Position numbers and translations under genes: made by a program
Shown here: positions 34,445 through 44,111 of the stretch, one piece after another
Position numbering within the stretch: the stretch's first letter is position 1
Layout of the letters: every line of letters begins with the position of its first letter
NCBI RefSeq assembly: GCF_007827045.1
Contig: NZ_RPFW01000006.1
Coordinates: 124,001-188,000, forward strand
DNA: 64,000 nt
Source: Trebonia kvetii
GTDB taxonomy: Bacteria; Actinomycetota; Actinomycetes; Streptosporangiales; Streptosporangiaceae
Reading direction: 5' to 3'
Notes under the pieces: model-generated
The model's input: only the letters and a program-made list of their open reading frames with translations
What the model was told of the DNA's origin: nothing
Databases searched by the model: none

Positions 34445-36082
34445 TCACTCGGTGGCGGTGCCTGCAAGCAGCGGGTCGAGCCGCAGTGACGGGTTGTCGC
34501 GCTTGATGGCGTTGAGCCGCCACTTGTCGGCGAACAGGGCGAGCAGCGCACCGTCGAGCCGCCTGGTCAGCACCTCGGCGCCGCGAGCGCCCTTGAGCGC
34601 CTCCGTGCCTGCCTCGTCGGTCAGCCTGGCGAGCTCATAGTCCAGGTGCGCCAGCTCCGACTTGGCGCCGAACTCGTGCTCGAGCCGGTGCATCACCACG
34701 TCGAACTGGAGCGGGCCCACCGCCGCGAGCACCGGTGCCTGGTCGCCGCGCAGGTCCGAGGAGAGCACCTGGACCACGCCCTCGGTGTCGAGCTGGTCGA
34801 TGCCCCGCCGGAACTGCTTGTACTTGCCCGCGTCCCGGCACCGCACGACGGCGAAGTGCTCGGGCGCGAAAGACGGGATCGGCGGGTAGGAGACCGGCTG
34901 GTCGGCGTACAGCGTGTCACCCGGCCGCAGCGCGGTCGCGTTCACCAGGCCGATCACGTCGCCGGGGAACGCGGTCTCCAGCGTCTCCCGCTCCTGGCCG
35001 AACATCGCCTGCGCGTACTTGGTCGCGAACGGCCGTCCCGTCGCGGCGTGCGTCAGCACCATGCCGCGCTCGAACCGTCCCGAGCAAACCCGGACGAACG
35101 CCACCCGGTCCCGGTGTGCCGGGTCCATGTTGGCCTGCACCTTGAACACAAGCCCGGAGAACGGCGCCTCGACGGGCCGCTCGTCGCCCTCGACGTCCGC
35201 ACGCGGCTTGGGCGCGGGCGCCAGGTCGCACATGGCGTCGAGCAGCCGGCGCACGCCGAAGTTCGGCAGCGCCGCGCCGAACAGCACGGGCGACGACTCC
35301 CCGGCGAGGAAGGACGGCATGTCGACGACGGCGCCGATCTCCGTGAGCAGCGCAAGCTCTTCCTCGGCGGCGTCGTACGCGGCGCCCTCGCGCTTCCTGG
35401 CTTCCTCGGGGTCCTTGAAGACTTCCTCGAGCGCCTTCTGCGCGCCGCCCGGCTGCCTGGTATAGGCGGTGTACTCGCCTGAGGTCCGCTCGATCAGCCC
35501 GCGGAAGTCGCCCGCGATGCCAACCGGCCAGTTCAGCGGCGTCGGCCGCAGACCGATCCGCTGCTCGATCTCGTCGAGCAGCTCAAGCGGCTCACGCCCG
35601 GGCCGGTCCCATTTGTTCACGAATGTCACCACGGGGACGTGCCGCGACCGGCACACGTCGAACAACTTCAGCGTCTGCGGCTCGAGGCCCTTGGCCGAGT
35701 CGAGCAGCATGATCGCGCAGTCCACGGCCTCGAGAACCCGGTAGGTGTCCTCGGAGAAGTCCGCGTGGCCCGGCGTGTCGAGCAGGTTGAGCACATGCCC
35801 GTCGTAGTCGAACTTCAGCACAGCCGACGTGATGGAGATACCGCGGTCCTTCTCCATCGCCATCCAGTCGGAGGTGACACCGCGCCGCCCCGCCTTGCCG
35901 TGCACCGCTCCCGCGGTGTTGATCGCCGCCGCGTGCAGCGCAAGCGCCTCCGTCAGCGTGGACTTGCCCGCGTCCGGGTGGCTGATCACCGCGAATGTCC
36001 GGCGCCTGCCAGCCTCGTTGCGCACCTCATCGCTGCGCGCTCCGCCTGCCGCAGGCCGCTTCTCAACATCTGTCACCGACAC
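34445..36082 (-). CDS. prfC: Peptide chain release factor 3
   Basis: 545 residues. Translational GTPase: G1 AVISHPDAGKSTLTEALAL, G2/G3 region RGISITSAVLKFDYDG and LLDTPGHADFSEDTYR, G4 FVNKWDRPGREPLELLDEIE. The C-terminal RF3 domains follow (EHFAVVRCRDAGKYKQFRRG; LQFDVVMHRLEHEF). It recycles RF1/RF2 after peptide release. RF3 length is normal (about 530). Monocistronic, divergent from a small membrane-protein gene. Confidence 0.95.
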   Translation of the reverse strand: MSVTDVEKRPAAGGARSDEVRNEAGRRRTFAVISHPDAGKSTLTEALALHAAAINTAGAVHGKAGRRGVTSDWMAMEKDRGISITSAVLKFDYDGHVLNLLDTPGHADFSEDTYRVLEAVDCAIMLLDSAKGLEPQTLKLFDVCRSRHVPVVTFVNKWDRPGREPLELLDEIEQRIGLRPTPLNWPVGIAGDFRGLIERTSGEYTAYTRQPGGAQKALEEVFKDPEEARKREGAAYDAAEEELALLTEIGAVVDMPSFLAGESSPVLFGAALPNFGVRRLLDAMCDLAPAPKPRADVEGDERPVEAPFSGLVFKVQANMDPAHRDRVAFVRVCSGRFERGMVLTHAATGRPFATKYAQAMFGQERETLETAFPGDVIGLVNATALRPGDTLYADQPVSYPPIPSFAPEHFAVVRCRDAGKYKQFRRGIDQLDTEGVVQVLSSDLRGDQAPVLAAVGPLQFDVVMHRLEHEFGAKSELAHLDYELARLTDEAGTEALKGARGAEVLTRRLDGALLALFADKWRLNAIKRDNPSLRLDPLLAGTATE

Positions 36083-36323
36083 CGCGGCAGCACTCCTTAC
36101 TCAGCGCGAAACCCAGAACAACGTCCCAGATCGCAAACAGGGGAAAGCCAAGATCTATTCTCCCCAACGGGTGCGGGTCTCCCGAACGCACCATGATCGC
36201 AACCAGAACATGCGACCAGGCCTTCGAGGCTACCCGACCCGGCACGGCTCCGTTACGGCCGGGTGCGGGTCGTTTGCCCCCTTCGTCACGGGGCAGGCAG
36301 ACACTGTTGCCCCTGGAGGTGTC

Positions 36324-36503
36324 ATGAAGAAGCTTGTGGAGCTCCTGCTCTGCTTTCTCCACCCGCTGGCGGTCGTGCTCATGTGGATCAACCTGCTGTC
36401 ACGTCGCGACCTGTCCACCGGCGCCAAGATAGTGTGGGCGATCTTCGGCCTGATCCCGCTGGTTCCCTTCATCTATGTGCTAACGGGCGGGGACCTCTTC
36501 TGA
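36324..36503 (+). CDS. Small two-helix membrane protein (PLDc_N-like)
   Basis: 59 residues from ATG 36324, with CTGGAGGTGTC upstream. Two hydrophobic helices (LVELLLCFLHPLAVVLMWI and IVWAIFGLIPLVPFIYVLTG) joined by a short basic loop (LSRRDLS). The second helix with W-x-x-FGLIPLVPFIYV resembles the phospholipase-D-nuclease N-terminal (PLDc_N) membrane module common as stand-alone small proteins in actinobacteria. Function unknown. The chorismate mutase gene starts 18 bases later. Confidence 0.7.
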   Translation: MKKLVELLLCFLHPLAVVLMWINLLSRRDLSTGAKIVWAIFGLIPLVPFIYVLTGGDLF

Positions 36504-36521
36504 CCGCGATACCCTACGCGC

Positions 36522-36842
36522 GTGACGAGCGAACACGCAGCGGGCAACGGGCCGCAAGAGCAGTTGCTTGATCTCAGGGGCAGCATCGACAACCTGGACG
36601 CGGCGATCATTCACTTGCTGGCGGAGCGATTTAAGTGCACACAGCAAGTCGGACGGCTGAAGGCCAAATACGGACTGCCGCCGAGCGACCCGCAGCGTGA
36701 GAGTATCCAGATTTCACGGCTTCGGCGCCTGGCTGAGGACGCGCGACTCGATCCGGAGTTCGCCGAGACGTTTCTTACCTTCATCATCTACGAGGTCGTC
36801 CGCCACCACCACGCGCTCCAGGCGTCAGCGACCGAACCGTAG
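36522..36842 (+). CDS. Chorismate mutase, AroQ type
   Basis: 106 residues. AroQ helical fold: LRGSIDNLDAAIIHLLAERF (active-site Arg and the first long helix), then VGRLKAKYGLPPSDPQRES (Lys/Asp/Arg contacts) and FLTFIIYEVVRHH. Converts chorismate to prephenate for Phe/Tyr synthesis in the cytoplasm. No prephenate dehydratase or dehydrogenase is fused. GTG 36522 sits 7-8 bases after a TACCCT hexamer, so it may be leaderless. Confidence 0.9.
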   Translation: MTSEHAAGNGPQEQLLDLRGSIDNLDAAIIHLLAERFKCTQQVGRLKAKYGLPPSDPQRESIQISRLRRLAEDARLDPEFAETFLTFIIYEVVRHHHALQASATEP

Positions 36843-37186
36843 GCTGGCAGGCGCCTTCCGCTCCCTCGGTAGGCGATTGCTTCAGCTTGCGGGCGCGGTG
36901 GCCGCACTCCTGGTCGTGTTGGCGCCCCCCGAGGGCACAGGGTGCACGGAGAGACATATAGCAAAAGCACGCCCGATTTGGTCCGGTTTGTTCCCCAACT
37001 CGGTATACCTTGGCTTGCCGCACCTACGGCAGGAGGCCGGGGACACCATCCGCCCGATTTGCCGTGTTTGCCGGGCGGAGATAGAGCGCCGTACCGAAAC
37101 AAGCTAAGCGGCACTGGGCCATGACTTCACTTGATGGGAGACCGTTTCTTAAGGCAGCCCGAGGATTATCCGGATAGCTTGGGCCG
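36843..37186. other. Non-coding stretch
   Basis: No gene is supported. A short frame near its end has CRVC but no family signature. Likely just the promoter region of the TmrB-like gene. Confidence 0.4.
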
Positions 37187-37738
37187 GTGATCATCTGGCT
37201 TAACGGCGCATTCGGCGCGGGCAAGACGACGCTCGCAGCGGAACTGCACCGGCGGCTTCCGGACGCGGTCGTGTATAACCCGGAGGACGTCGGCCTCATG
37301 CTGTGGAAGTGGCTGCCGCCCGGCGGTGATTTCCAGCACCTGCCGAGCTGGCGGGAGCTGGTCGTCGCGACGGCGGTGTCGCTGCGCATCCACCATGCGG
37401 AGACGCTCATCGTGCCGATGTCGCTGATCCGCGATGCCTACCGGTCCGAGATCCTCGGTGGCCTAGCCGACGCGGGCGAGGAGGTCCTGCATGTCTTCCT
37501 AGAGCTGGACGCAGGGGTGCTCCGCGAGCGGCTCAATGCCCGCGTGACGCACCCCGGCGGAACCTGGGACCAGGGAGCCCGCAAGCTCGGCATGACCGGC
37601 GTGGATGAGATGGTGGCTGCCGCGGCCCGCCAGCCGGGCGGGACGTTCATGCTGCGCTCGGACAAGCTCACCCCGGCCGAGCTAGCCGACGAAGTGATGG
37701 CCAGGGCCGGCCTGCGCCAGGGTCACGCGGACGGCTAG
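37187..37738 (+). CDS. TmrB-like P-loop ATPase
   Basis: 183 residues. Walker A at the extreme N-terminus (IIWLNGAFGAGKTTLAAEL). YNPEDVGLMLWKWLP and DFQHLPSWRELVV match the TmrB-like group (named for a Bacillus tunicamycin-resistance protein). A later VFLELDAGVLRERL and MLRSDKLTPAELADEVM resemble a nucleotide-kinase lid and end. Drug resistance should not be assumed; many actinobacterial members are uncharacterised. GTG start, weak ribosome site. Confidence 0.75.
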   Translation: MIIWLNGAFGAGKTTLAAELHRRLPDAVVYNPEDVGLMLWKWLPPGGDFQHLPSWRELVVATAVSLRIHHAETLIVPMSLIRDAYRSEILGGLADAGEEVLHVFLELDAGVLRERLNARVTHPGGTWDQGARKLGMTGVDEMVAAAARQPGGTFMLRSDKLTPAELADEVMARAGLRQGHADG

Positions 37739-37764
37739 CGGAAGCGCAGGCAAGATCGCCGGGC

Positions 37765-38228
37765 TCAGGCGTCGTCGCCGAAGCTAACCTCGAGATCCGC
37801 CGCCAGTGCCTCGGCTACTGAAGCAGCTGGGCGCGGTCGATAACGACGCGGCGCAGGTGCTGCGCACCGCTTATCGCGGACAAGTCGTTGCCCCGCAGGT
37901 CGCACCCCCGGTAGGCGCCTGGACCGAAGTCAGCCAGTCCCAGGTCGCAGTCTTCGAACAGCGAACGTGTCAGATCGCACCCGCGGAACTCTGCCTCGCG
38001 CAGCGAGCATCGGACGAACAGCACCGGTCCCACCGTGCGGACATGGCTGAGCGCCGCGTAGTCCAGCTTGCAGTCGGCGAAGACCACGTGGTCCAGGGTC
38101 ACGTTCTCGAATCTGGCTCCCAGGAGCTTGCAGCTGTCGAACCGGGTCCTTGACAGCTTCCCTCCAGTCCACCGCAGACCGCCAAGCTCACAGCCGGCGA
38201 ACTCAACGGACCGGGCAGTCATCCCCAT
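37765..38228 (-). pseudogene. Pentapeptide-repeat protein gene, frameshifted at the end and probably N-truncated
   Basis: From ATG 38228 to the stop at 37815 there are 137 residues of A(D/N)Lxx-type pentapeptide repeats (FDSCKLLGARFENVTLDHVV; FADCKLDYAALSHV; FRGCDLTRSLFEDCDLGLAD), forming a right-handed beta-helix. After LLQ a stop follows, but another frame continues VAEALAADLEVSFGDDA to TGA at 37765, giving the normal family tail. So a small indel near 37817 removed the native C-terminus. The N-terminal third usual for this family is also absent. The truncated product might still fold. Confidence 0.65.
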
Positions 38229-38389
38229 CACCGCGGCCGTCTCCGCCGCTGTCCGCCGCCTGCTCGCCGTCGATCGAGGGCCTCCACCAGCTAAGGCCGG
38301 GGACTGCAAATAGGTTGACTGACCCAAGGGCCGCTGTGGCAGCCTCTCTGCTACTGAATGTGCAGATGTTTGCCGGAGAGGCGCGTTGC

Positions 38390-40336
38390 ATGAGTGAAGA
38401 CGCACCGGAGCTAACCGCGGAGCTGGTGGTGGACGGGGCCGTGCCGTCGCAGCCGGTGATCTCGCCAGATGGGCGCTGGGTTGCGTATGTCGTCGCTCCG
38501 GTCGGCTTCGGGGGAGAGCGTCGTATGTGCGCGCTCTGGGTGGCCGCCGCTGACGGCAGCTCACCGCCGTGGAAGCTGACCGCGGGTACGGCGGCAGATT
38601 CTGATCCGCGCTGGGCGCCGGATTCGGCGTCAGTGTTTTTCTTGTCAGATCGCACCGGCTCCAGTCAGCTGTACCGGGTGCGGGTCGGTGGCGGGGAGGC
38701 CGAGATCCTGACGGACTGGGGCGGCGAGATCTCTGCTGCCTGGCCGCTTGCGGACGCCCCGCTGGTCGCCCTGGTGGCCGCGGACGAGCCGTCTGAGGAG
38801 GACGAGCGCCGACGCGCCGAGCGCGACGACGCGTTCGTCTGGGGACAGCAGCTGCGCTGGGGCAGGCTGCGGGTGCTTGACCTGGCCACAGGCGAGCTGT
38901 GTGCCGTGGACGGCCTCGGCGACCGCCACGTCGTGGCGCTGTCGGCGCGGCCGGACGGGGGCGCGCTGGCGGCGATCAGCTGGGCGAGCCCGGAGACAGA
39001 CTGGGCCGCGACCACCAGCGAGTTGCATCTGGTCGATCTGGAGACAGGGACAGCCCGTGATCTGGGGCGGACCGGAACTGCGGCGCGGTCGCCGGTCTGG
39101 TGGCAGGCCGACGGCTGCTGGCACGTGGCCTACCTGGCAATGCCGGTACCGTTTGGCGGCGACGCCGTCTACGATGTCGCCGTCTCCGCGGCTGCCGCTG
39201 TGCATCGTGACCTGACCGCGGGCATGGCTGTCTGCCCGACTGAGCTGGCGCAGGTCGCGGACGGCCCGCCGCTCGCCTTGTTCGCCGACGGGCTCGACAC
39301 CGCGATCTACCGGCTCGACCCTGACCTGCTGCGGTTCGAGCGCGTGTCCGCCCTTGACGGCCTGGTCGACTCGCTCACCGCGTGTCGTTCCGGCGAGGTG
39401 ATCGCGGCGCTGGCCAGCACCTCCTATGAGCCGGTGAACGTCCATGCCGGACCGCCCGGAGGCCAGCTCATCCGGCTCAGTGACACCCAGCCGGCCCTGC
39501 GCGCGATCAGCTGGGGAAGTCAAGAACGCCTGTCCTATCGGGCATCAGACGGCCTCGGCCTCGACGGCCTGCTCGTATTGCCGCCCGGCCGCAACCGCGC
39601 GGACGGCCCGTTCCCGCTCATCACATTGGTGCACGGCGGCCCTGATGCCCGGTATGCCGACCAGTTCATGCTCGCCCCGCATCCTTCGGGACAGTGGCTC
39701 GCGAGTGCTGGATACGCCGTGTTCCTGCCTAACCCGCGGGGCGGGGTGGGTCATGGCCGTGATTTCGCGGCGACGGTCGCGCGCTCCGTCGGCGGCAGCG
39801 AATGGAGCGACATCATCAGCGGGATCGACTTGCTGATCGCCGAGGGGGTCGCGGACCCGGACCGGCTTGGAATTGGTGGTGCCAGCCATGGCGGGTTCAT
39901 GGCCGCCTGGGCGATCGGGCAGACCGACCGGTTCAAGGCAGCCATGATGGCCGCCGGGATCAGCGACTGGGGGATGCTCGTCGCGACCGGCGAAGGGGGA
40001 ACCCTAGAAGCTGAGCTCAGCGGCAGTTGCGGCTGGGAGGGCAGCGGCCCGCACCCGCACGACCAAGTGAGCCCAATCTCGTTTGCGTCGAAGATCCGCA
40101 CCCCGGTGCTGATCGTGAACGGCGAGGACGACACCAACGTGCCGGTCAGCCAGGCGATCTACTTCCACCGTGCGCTCAGCTGGTACGGGGCCGAGCACGA
40201 ATTCGTCATCTACCCGCGTGAGGGACACGGGTTCGCCGAGCGCAATCACCAGCTCGACCTGCTCAGGCGCACGCGTGCATGGTTCGACCGGTGGCTTCGA
40301 GATGAAACGTCCGATGGCCGAGGATCACCGGCTTGA
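38390..40336 (+). CDS. S9-family (prolyl oligopeptidase-type) serine peptidase
   Basis: 648 residues. N-terminal beta-propeller repeats (VISPDGRWVAYVV; DPRWAPDSASVFFLSD). C-terminal alpha/beta hydrolase: nucleophile Ser499 in GIGGASHGGFMAAW, Asp in VNGEDDTNVP, His in PREGHGFAER. Probably a cytosolic oligopeptidase or acylaminoacyl peptidase; no signal peptide is seen. Start ATG 38390 with GGAGAGG upstream. Divergent from the pentapeptide gene. The left copy of the 19-bp direct repeat lies 54 bases after its stop. Confidence 0.88.
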   Translation: MSEDAPELTAELVVDGAVPSQPVISPDGRWVAYVVAPVGFGGERRMCALWVAAADGSSPPWKLTAGTAADSDPRWAPDSASVFFLSDRTGSSQLYRVRVGGGEAEILTDWGGEISAAWPLADAPLVALVAADEPSEEDERRRAERDDAFVWGQQLRWGRLRVLDLATGELCAVDGLGDRHVVALSARPDGGALAAISWASPETDWAATTSELHLVDLETGTARDLGRTGTAARSPVWWQADGCWHVAYLAMPVPFGGDAVYDVAVSAAAAVHRDLTAGMAVCPTELAQVADGPPLALFADGLDTAIYRLDPDLLRFERVSALDGLVDSLTACRSGEVIAALASTSYEPVNVHAGPPGGQLIRLSDTQPALRAISWGSQERLSYRASDGLGLDGLLVLPPGRNRADGPFPLITLVHGGPDARYADQFMLAPHPSGQWLASAGYAVFLPNPRGGVGHGRDFAATVARSVGGSEWSDIISGIDLLIAEGVADPDRLGIGGASHGGFMAAWAIGQTDRFKAAMMAAGISDWGMLVATGEGGTLEAELSGSCGWEGSGPHPHDQVSPISFASKIRTPVLIVNGEDDTNVPVSQAIYFHRALSWYGAEHEFVIYPREGHGFAERNHQLDLLRRTRAWFDRWLRDETSDGRGSPA

Positions 40337-40390
40337 CCAGCGGTGCAGCCTCTCTGTGAGTACCCGTCAGATACCGCGTGTCCGGGTGCA

Positions 40391-40409
40391 AATGGCACGC
40401 TAATGGCAC
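40391..40409. repeat. 19-bp direct repeat, left copy
   Basis: AATGGCACGCTAATGGCAC is identical to 45330-45348. Internally it is two ATGGCAC units. The right copy overlaps the stop of an integrase remnant next to tRNA-Gly, so these look like integrase arm sites or element ends. The two copies bracket 4.9 kb. Confidence 0.7.
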
Positions 40410-40526
40410 GTCACGGACGCAACAACGCGTCGGTCCCGCGCGGTTTCCCTGCCCCGGACCCCGGGGACCAGACCTGTAGTGTGCTGACCCCCGCAGAGGC
40501 GAATGCGACAAGAGCGGGAGGCTTTC

Positions 40527-41567
40527 ATGACGACGGACACCAAGAGCCAGAAGAGTCGCAAGGTTGCAGTGCTCGGGCCGATGCCTCGCGATCGGATCGT
40601 GACCGATGACGGCGCGCGCTTCGAAAAGTACGGATGCGCGTTGTATACGGCGGTTGCCCTGTCCGCGCTCCTGGATGCTGGCGACACGATCGTCCCGGTA
40701 TCACATGTTCGCCGCAAAGACGAGAGTCCGCTCAAGCAGATCCTCGCATCGTTCCCGAACATCGACACCTCCGGTATTACATCGTCGGCCGACCAAGGAG
40801 ACGTTGTCGAGTTGCGGTATACCACCCAGAATCGTCGCGTCGAGCGGCAGACGAGCTTCATGAACCCGATCTTGCCGGCCGACGTCGCCGCGGTGCTTGA
40901 TGCGGACGTGTTTGTCTGTGTCCCGATTACGGACTACGAGGTGGGGCAGGCGACGCTGCGGCACATCAAGGAGCACAGCGGCGCGACCGTCGTGCTTGAC
41001 GCCCATGGCCCGACGACGACCCTGACCCGGAGTGGCGAGCGTCAGCCAAGGGTGTGGGCCGACCAGGACATCTGGCTTCCGTACGTTGACATCCTGAAGA
41101 TGAACCTGGATGAAGCGCGCTCAATGTGGCTCGGTGAGTCGGCGGAGATGACGGCTGATCCGCCGAAGCAGATTACCGGGGAGAAGCAGATTACCGAGGA
41201 ATTGCGCGACCTGGCGCACCATTGCCTGGACCGCGGCGTCGGGGCGGTGTGCGTGACCCTCGACGAGCATGGCTGCGTGTCCTTCTCCCAAGACAGTTCT
41301 GGCGGGGTCACCGAGGATTTCGTTGATCCCGTCCCGGTGGAGCGCGTCGTGGACACGACGGGTGCTGGCGACTCGTTCGCCGCGGGACTGGCCTACGGGT
41401 ACCTGGCATACCGGGACTATGTCGTGGCCTGCCAGTACGGGAACGCGATGGGCGCTCAGCGCTGTACCGGACCCGGTACGGACCTGAACGTTTACCTGTC
41501 ACGAGAGGAAACGGAGCGGCAGATCCGCGCGACTTACGGCCCTGGACCATGCCGTCCAGGAGCATGA
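40527..41567 (+). CDS. PfkB-family carbohydrate/nucleoside kinase
   Basis: 346 residues. The ribokinase fold ends with the PfkB signature DTTGAGDSFAAGLAYGY, in which Asp282 is the expected catalytic base. N-terminal KVAVLGPMPRDRIVTDDGAR replaces the usual Gly-rich first motif, a variant start. Phosphorylates a sugar or nucleoside with ATP. ATG 40527 is chosen for GGGAGG upstream. 20 bases before the GH65 gene, which suggests a joint sugar pathway: the phosphorylase releases a sugar, the kinase traps it. Substrate unknown. Confidence 0.85.
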   Translation: MTTDTKSQKSRKVAVLGPMPRDRIVTDDGARFEKYGCALYTAVALSALLDAGDTIVPVSHVRRKDESPLKQILASFPNIDTSGITSSADQGDVVELRYTTQNRRVERQTSFMNPILPADVAAVLDADVFVCVPITDYEVGQATLRHIKEHSGATVVLDAHGPTTTLTRSGERQPRVWADQDIWLPYVDILKMNLDEARSMWLGESAEMTADPPKQITGEKQITEELRDLAHHCLDRGVGAVCVTLDEHGCVSFSQDSSGGVTEDFVDPVPVERVVDTTGAGDSFAAGLAYGYLAYRDYVVACQYGNAMGAQRCTGPGTDLNVYLSREETERQIRATYGPGPCRPGA

Positions 41568-41587
41568 ACGGCAGGGATGGAGGCGCC

Positions 41588-43996
41588 GTGGACGGTTTCT
41601 TGCTCGCTTATGAAGGCTTCGACTCAGAGGCCGAGGGACTTCGGGAGGCGCTGACCTCCACCGGCAACGGGTACCTCTGCACGCGTGGCGCGGCGGAGTG
41701 GGAAGGCGCCGACGACGTGCACTACCCGGGCACCTACGCGCACGGAGGCTACAACCGCGAGACGACCATGATCGGCGGCCTGCCGGTCCTCAACGAGGAT
41801 CTGGTCAACCTGCCGAACTGGCTGGTCCTCAAGCTGCGCATCGAAGGCGAGGATGCGATAACGCTCGAAGATGTCGAGCTGCTTGACTACCGGCACGAAT
41901 ACGACATCCGGAACGCGACCGTCCTTCGGCACCTCCGCTTCCGTGACCGCGGCGGCCGGGAGACGACGCTGACAAGCCGCCGGTTCGTCAGCATGGCGGA
42001 CCAGCATCACGCCGGGATCGAGTGGACCCTCGTCCCGGAGAACTGGTCCGGGCATGTGGAGGTCATCTCGGCGCTCGACGCCCGGGTGAGCAACGCCGGC
42101 GTCGCCCGCTACCAGCGGCTCGAAGGCCGTCATCTGAACCCCATTTCCCCGCGGACGTTCGGGCCGGAGGTCATCGCGCTGAAGGCCGAGACCCGGCAGT
42201 CGAATCTGTACATCAGCCAGGCGACGCGCACGCGCGTGTTTCGCGGCGGCGAGTCGCTGCCGGCGGGGCGGACGCTGGACCAGATGGAGGACTACATCCA
42301 GCAGGTCCTGGCCTTCGATGTGCGCCAGGGCGAGGCGACGAGGGTCGAGAAGCTGGTTGCCTTCTACACGTCACGGGACCCGGCTGTCAGCGACACGCTG
42401 ATGCGGGCCGCCAGGTCGGCGGCTCGCCACAGCGACTTCTCCGCGGCGTTCGACCGCCACAGCGCCGCATGGGAAGAATTGTGGCGGACGTGCGACGGGC
42501 GCGTGTCAGGAAACGAGCAGGTCCAGTTGCTGCTTCGGCTGCACACCGCGCACCTGCTCCAGGTTTGCTCCCCGTACACCGCCGATCTCGACGCCGGGAT
42601 GCCCGCGCGCGGGCTGAACGGCGAGGCCTACCGCGGGCACGTGTTCTGGGACGAGATGTACGCGTTCCCGTTCCTCAACGTCCGGCTGCCCGAGGTCGCG
42701 CGGGGCCTGCTGATGTATCGCTACCGCCGGATCGGGGAGGCACGGGCGGCGGCCCGGGAGGCCGGGTTCCGGGGGGCGATGTTCCCGTGGCAGAGTGGGA
42801 GCGAGGGCATCGAGGAAACCCAGCGCGTCCACCTCAACCCGTTGTCAGGCCGCTGGGAGCCTGATCTCAGCCACAACCAGCGGCACGTTAACGCCGCGAT
42901 CTTCTTCAATATCTGGAACTACTTCCAGGCCACCCACGACCACGCGTTCCTCGAGAACTACGGCGCGGAGATGATGCTGGACATCGCGCGGTTCTGGGCG
43001 TCAATCGCTCACTTCAACCCCGCTCGGGAGCGCTACGAGATCCACGGCGTGATGGGCCCCGACGAGTTCCACGAGAAGTACCCGGGCGCACAGCAGGGCG
43101 GGCTGGCCAACAACGCCTACACCAACGTCATGGTGGCGTGGCTGTGCGACATCGCGGCAAAGCTGCCGTCGCTGCTTTCGGCGAGCAGCGCCGAAGGATT
43201 GCGGGCACGGCTCAGCATCTCCGGCGATGAGCTGGCGCTCTGGCAGGACATGAGCCGCCGGATGTTCGTCCCGATCCATGAGAACGGCATCATCAGCCAG
43301 TTCGAAGGCTGGGTTGACCTCGAAGAACTCGACTGGGACGTCTACCGGGCGAAATACGACAGCATACAGCGGCTCGACCGGATCCTGCGTGCGGAGGGCG
43401 ACGACCCTGACCGCTACAAGATCGCCAAGCAGGCCGATACGGTGATGCTCTTCTACCTCTTCTCAGACGAGGAACTGCGCGAGATCTTCGAGCGGCTCGG
43501 GTACGGCTACCGTCCCGACACCGCCGCGCGCAACGTCGAGTACTACGACCAGCGCACGTCGCACGGCTCGACGCTGAGCTTCGTCACCTACGCGGGAGTG
43601 CTCGCCGCCATCGACCCGGAGAGCTCGTGGGACCGCTTTCTCGTCGCGCTCGGCAGCGATGTCGACGACATCCAGGGCGGCACGACGAAGGAAGGGATCC
43701 ACCTGGGTGTCATGGCCGGGACACTCGACCTTGTGCAGCGGCACTACGCGGGCGCCCAGATCCGTGACAGTGTCCTGTACTTCGACCCCAGGCTCCCGAG
43801 CGGGCTCGGCGGCCTGTCATTCCGCGTGCAGTTCCGGGAGGCCCCGATCCTGGTCACGCTCAACAGCGACCTGCTGACGCTAGAGGTTCAGCCCGAGGGC
43901 GCCAGCCACGAGATACGAGCTGGAATACCAGGCGACGTTCGGGAGCTGTGCCCGGGCGACCGGGCCGTATTCGAGCTCAGCCAGGACCGTGCCTGA
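41588..43996 (+). CDS. GH65 disaccharide phosphorylase/hydrolase
   Basis: 802 residues. The glycoside hydrolase family 65 three-domain layout: N-terminal beta-sandwich (GLREALTSTGNGYLCTRGAA), (alpha/alpha)6 barrel, small C-terminal jelly roll. Catalytic acid Glu493 in HGVMGPDEFHEKYPG; the phosphate-binding region includes KQADTVMLFYLF and later HGSTLSF. Family members cleave trehalose, kojibiose, nigerose or maltose. No HAD phosphoglucomutase is fused or adjacent. GTG 41588 (GGAGGCGCC before it) is preferred; ATG 41549 would overlap the kinase gene by 19 bases. Confidence 0.88.
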   Translation: MDGFLLAYEGFDSEAEGLREALTSTGNGYLCTRGAAEWEGADDVHYPGTYAHGGYNRETTMIGGLPVLNEDLVNLPNWLVLKLRIEGEDAITLEDVELLDYRHEYDIRNATVLRHLRFRDRGGRETTLTSRRFVSMADQHHAGIEWTLVPENWSGHVEVISALDARVSNAGVARYQRLEGRHLNPISPRTFGPEVIALKAETRQSNLYISQATRTRVFRGGESLPAGRTLDQMEDYIQQVLAFDVRQGEATRVEKLVAFYTSRDPAVSDTLMRAARSAARHSDFSAAFDRHSAAWEELWRTCDGRVSGNEQVQLLLRLHTAHLLQVCSPYTADLDAGMPARGLNGEAYRGHVFWDEMYAFPFLNVRLPEVARGLLMYRYRRIGEARAAAREAGFRGAMFPWQSGSEGIEETQRVHLNPLSGRWEPDLSHNQRHVNAAIFFNIWNYFQATHDHAFLENYGAEMMLDIARFWASIAHFNPARERYEIHGVMGPDEFHEKYPGAQQGGLANNAYTNVMVAWLCDIAAKLPSLLSASSAEGLRARLSISGDELALWQDMSRRMFVPIHENGIISQFEGWVDLEELDWDVYRAKYDSIQRLDRILRAEGDDPDRYKIAKQADTVMLFYLFSDEELREIFERLGYGYRPDTAARNVEYYDQRTSHGSTLSFVTYAGVLAAIDPESSWDRFLVALGSDVDDIQGGTTKEGIHLGVMAGTLDLVQRHYAGAQIRDSVLYFDPRLPSGLGGLSFRVQFREAPILVTLNSDLLTLEVQPEGASHEIRAGIPGDVRELCPGDRAVFELSQDRA

Positions 43997-44111
43997 AGTG
44001 GTCAGCCGGGGACACCGGGGACACCTTTCGCCGGGCGCAACAATTCGGGCAAGTCATCAATAGTTCAGCCATAAATGCCATGCAACAAGGTTCGATCCTG
44101 AGCACCTCGGG

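Noticed and set aside
36942..37124. Small frame with a CRVC motif
   Set aside because: No ribosome site, no family, and only one Cys pair; treated as non-coding.
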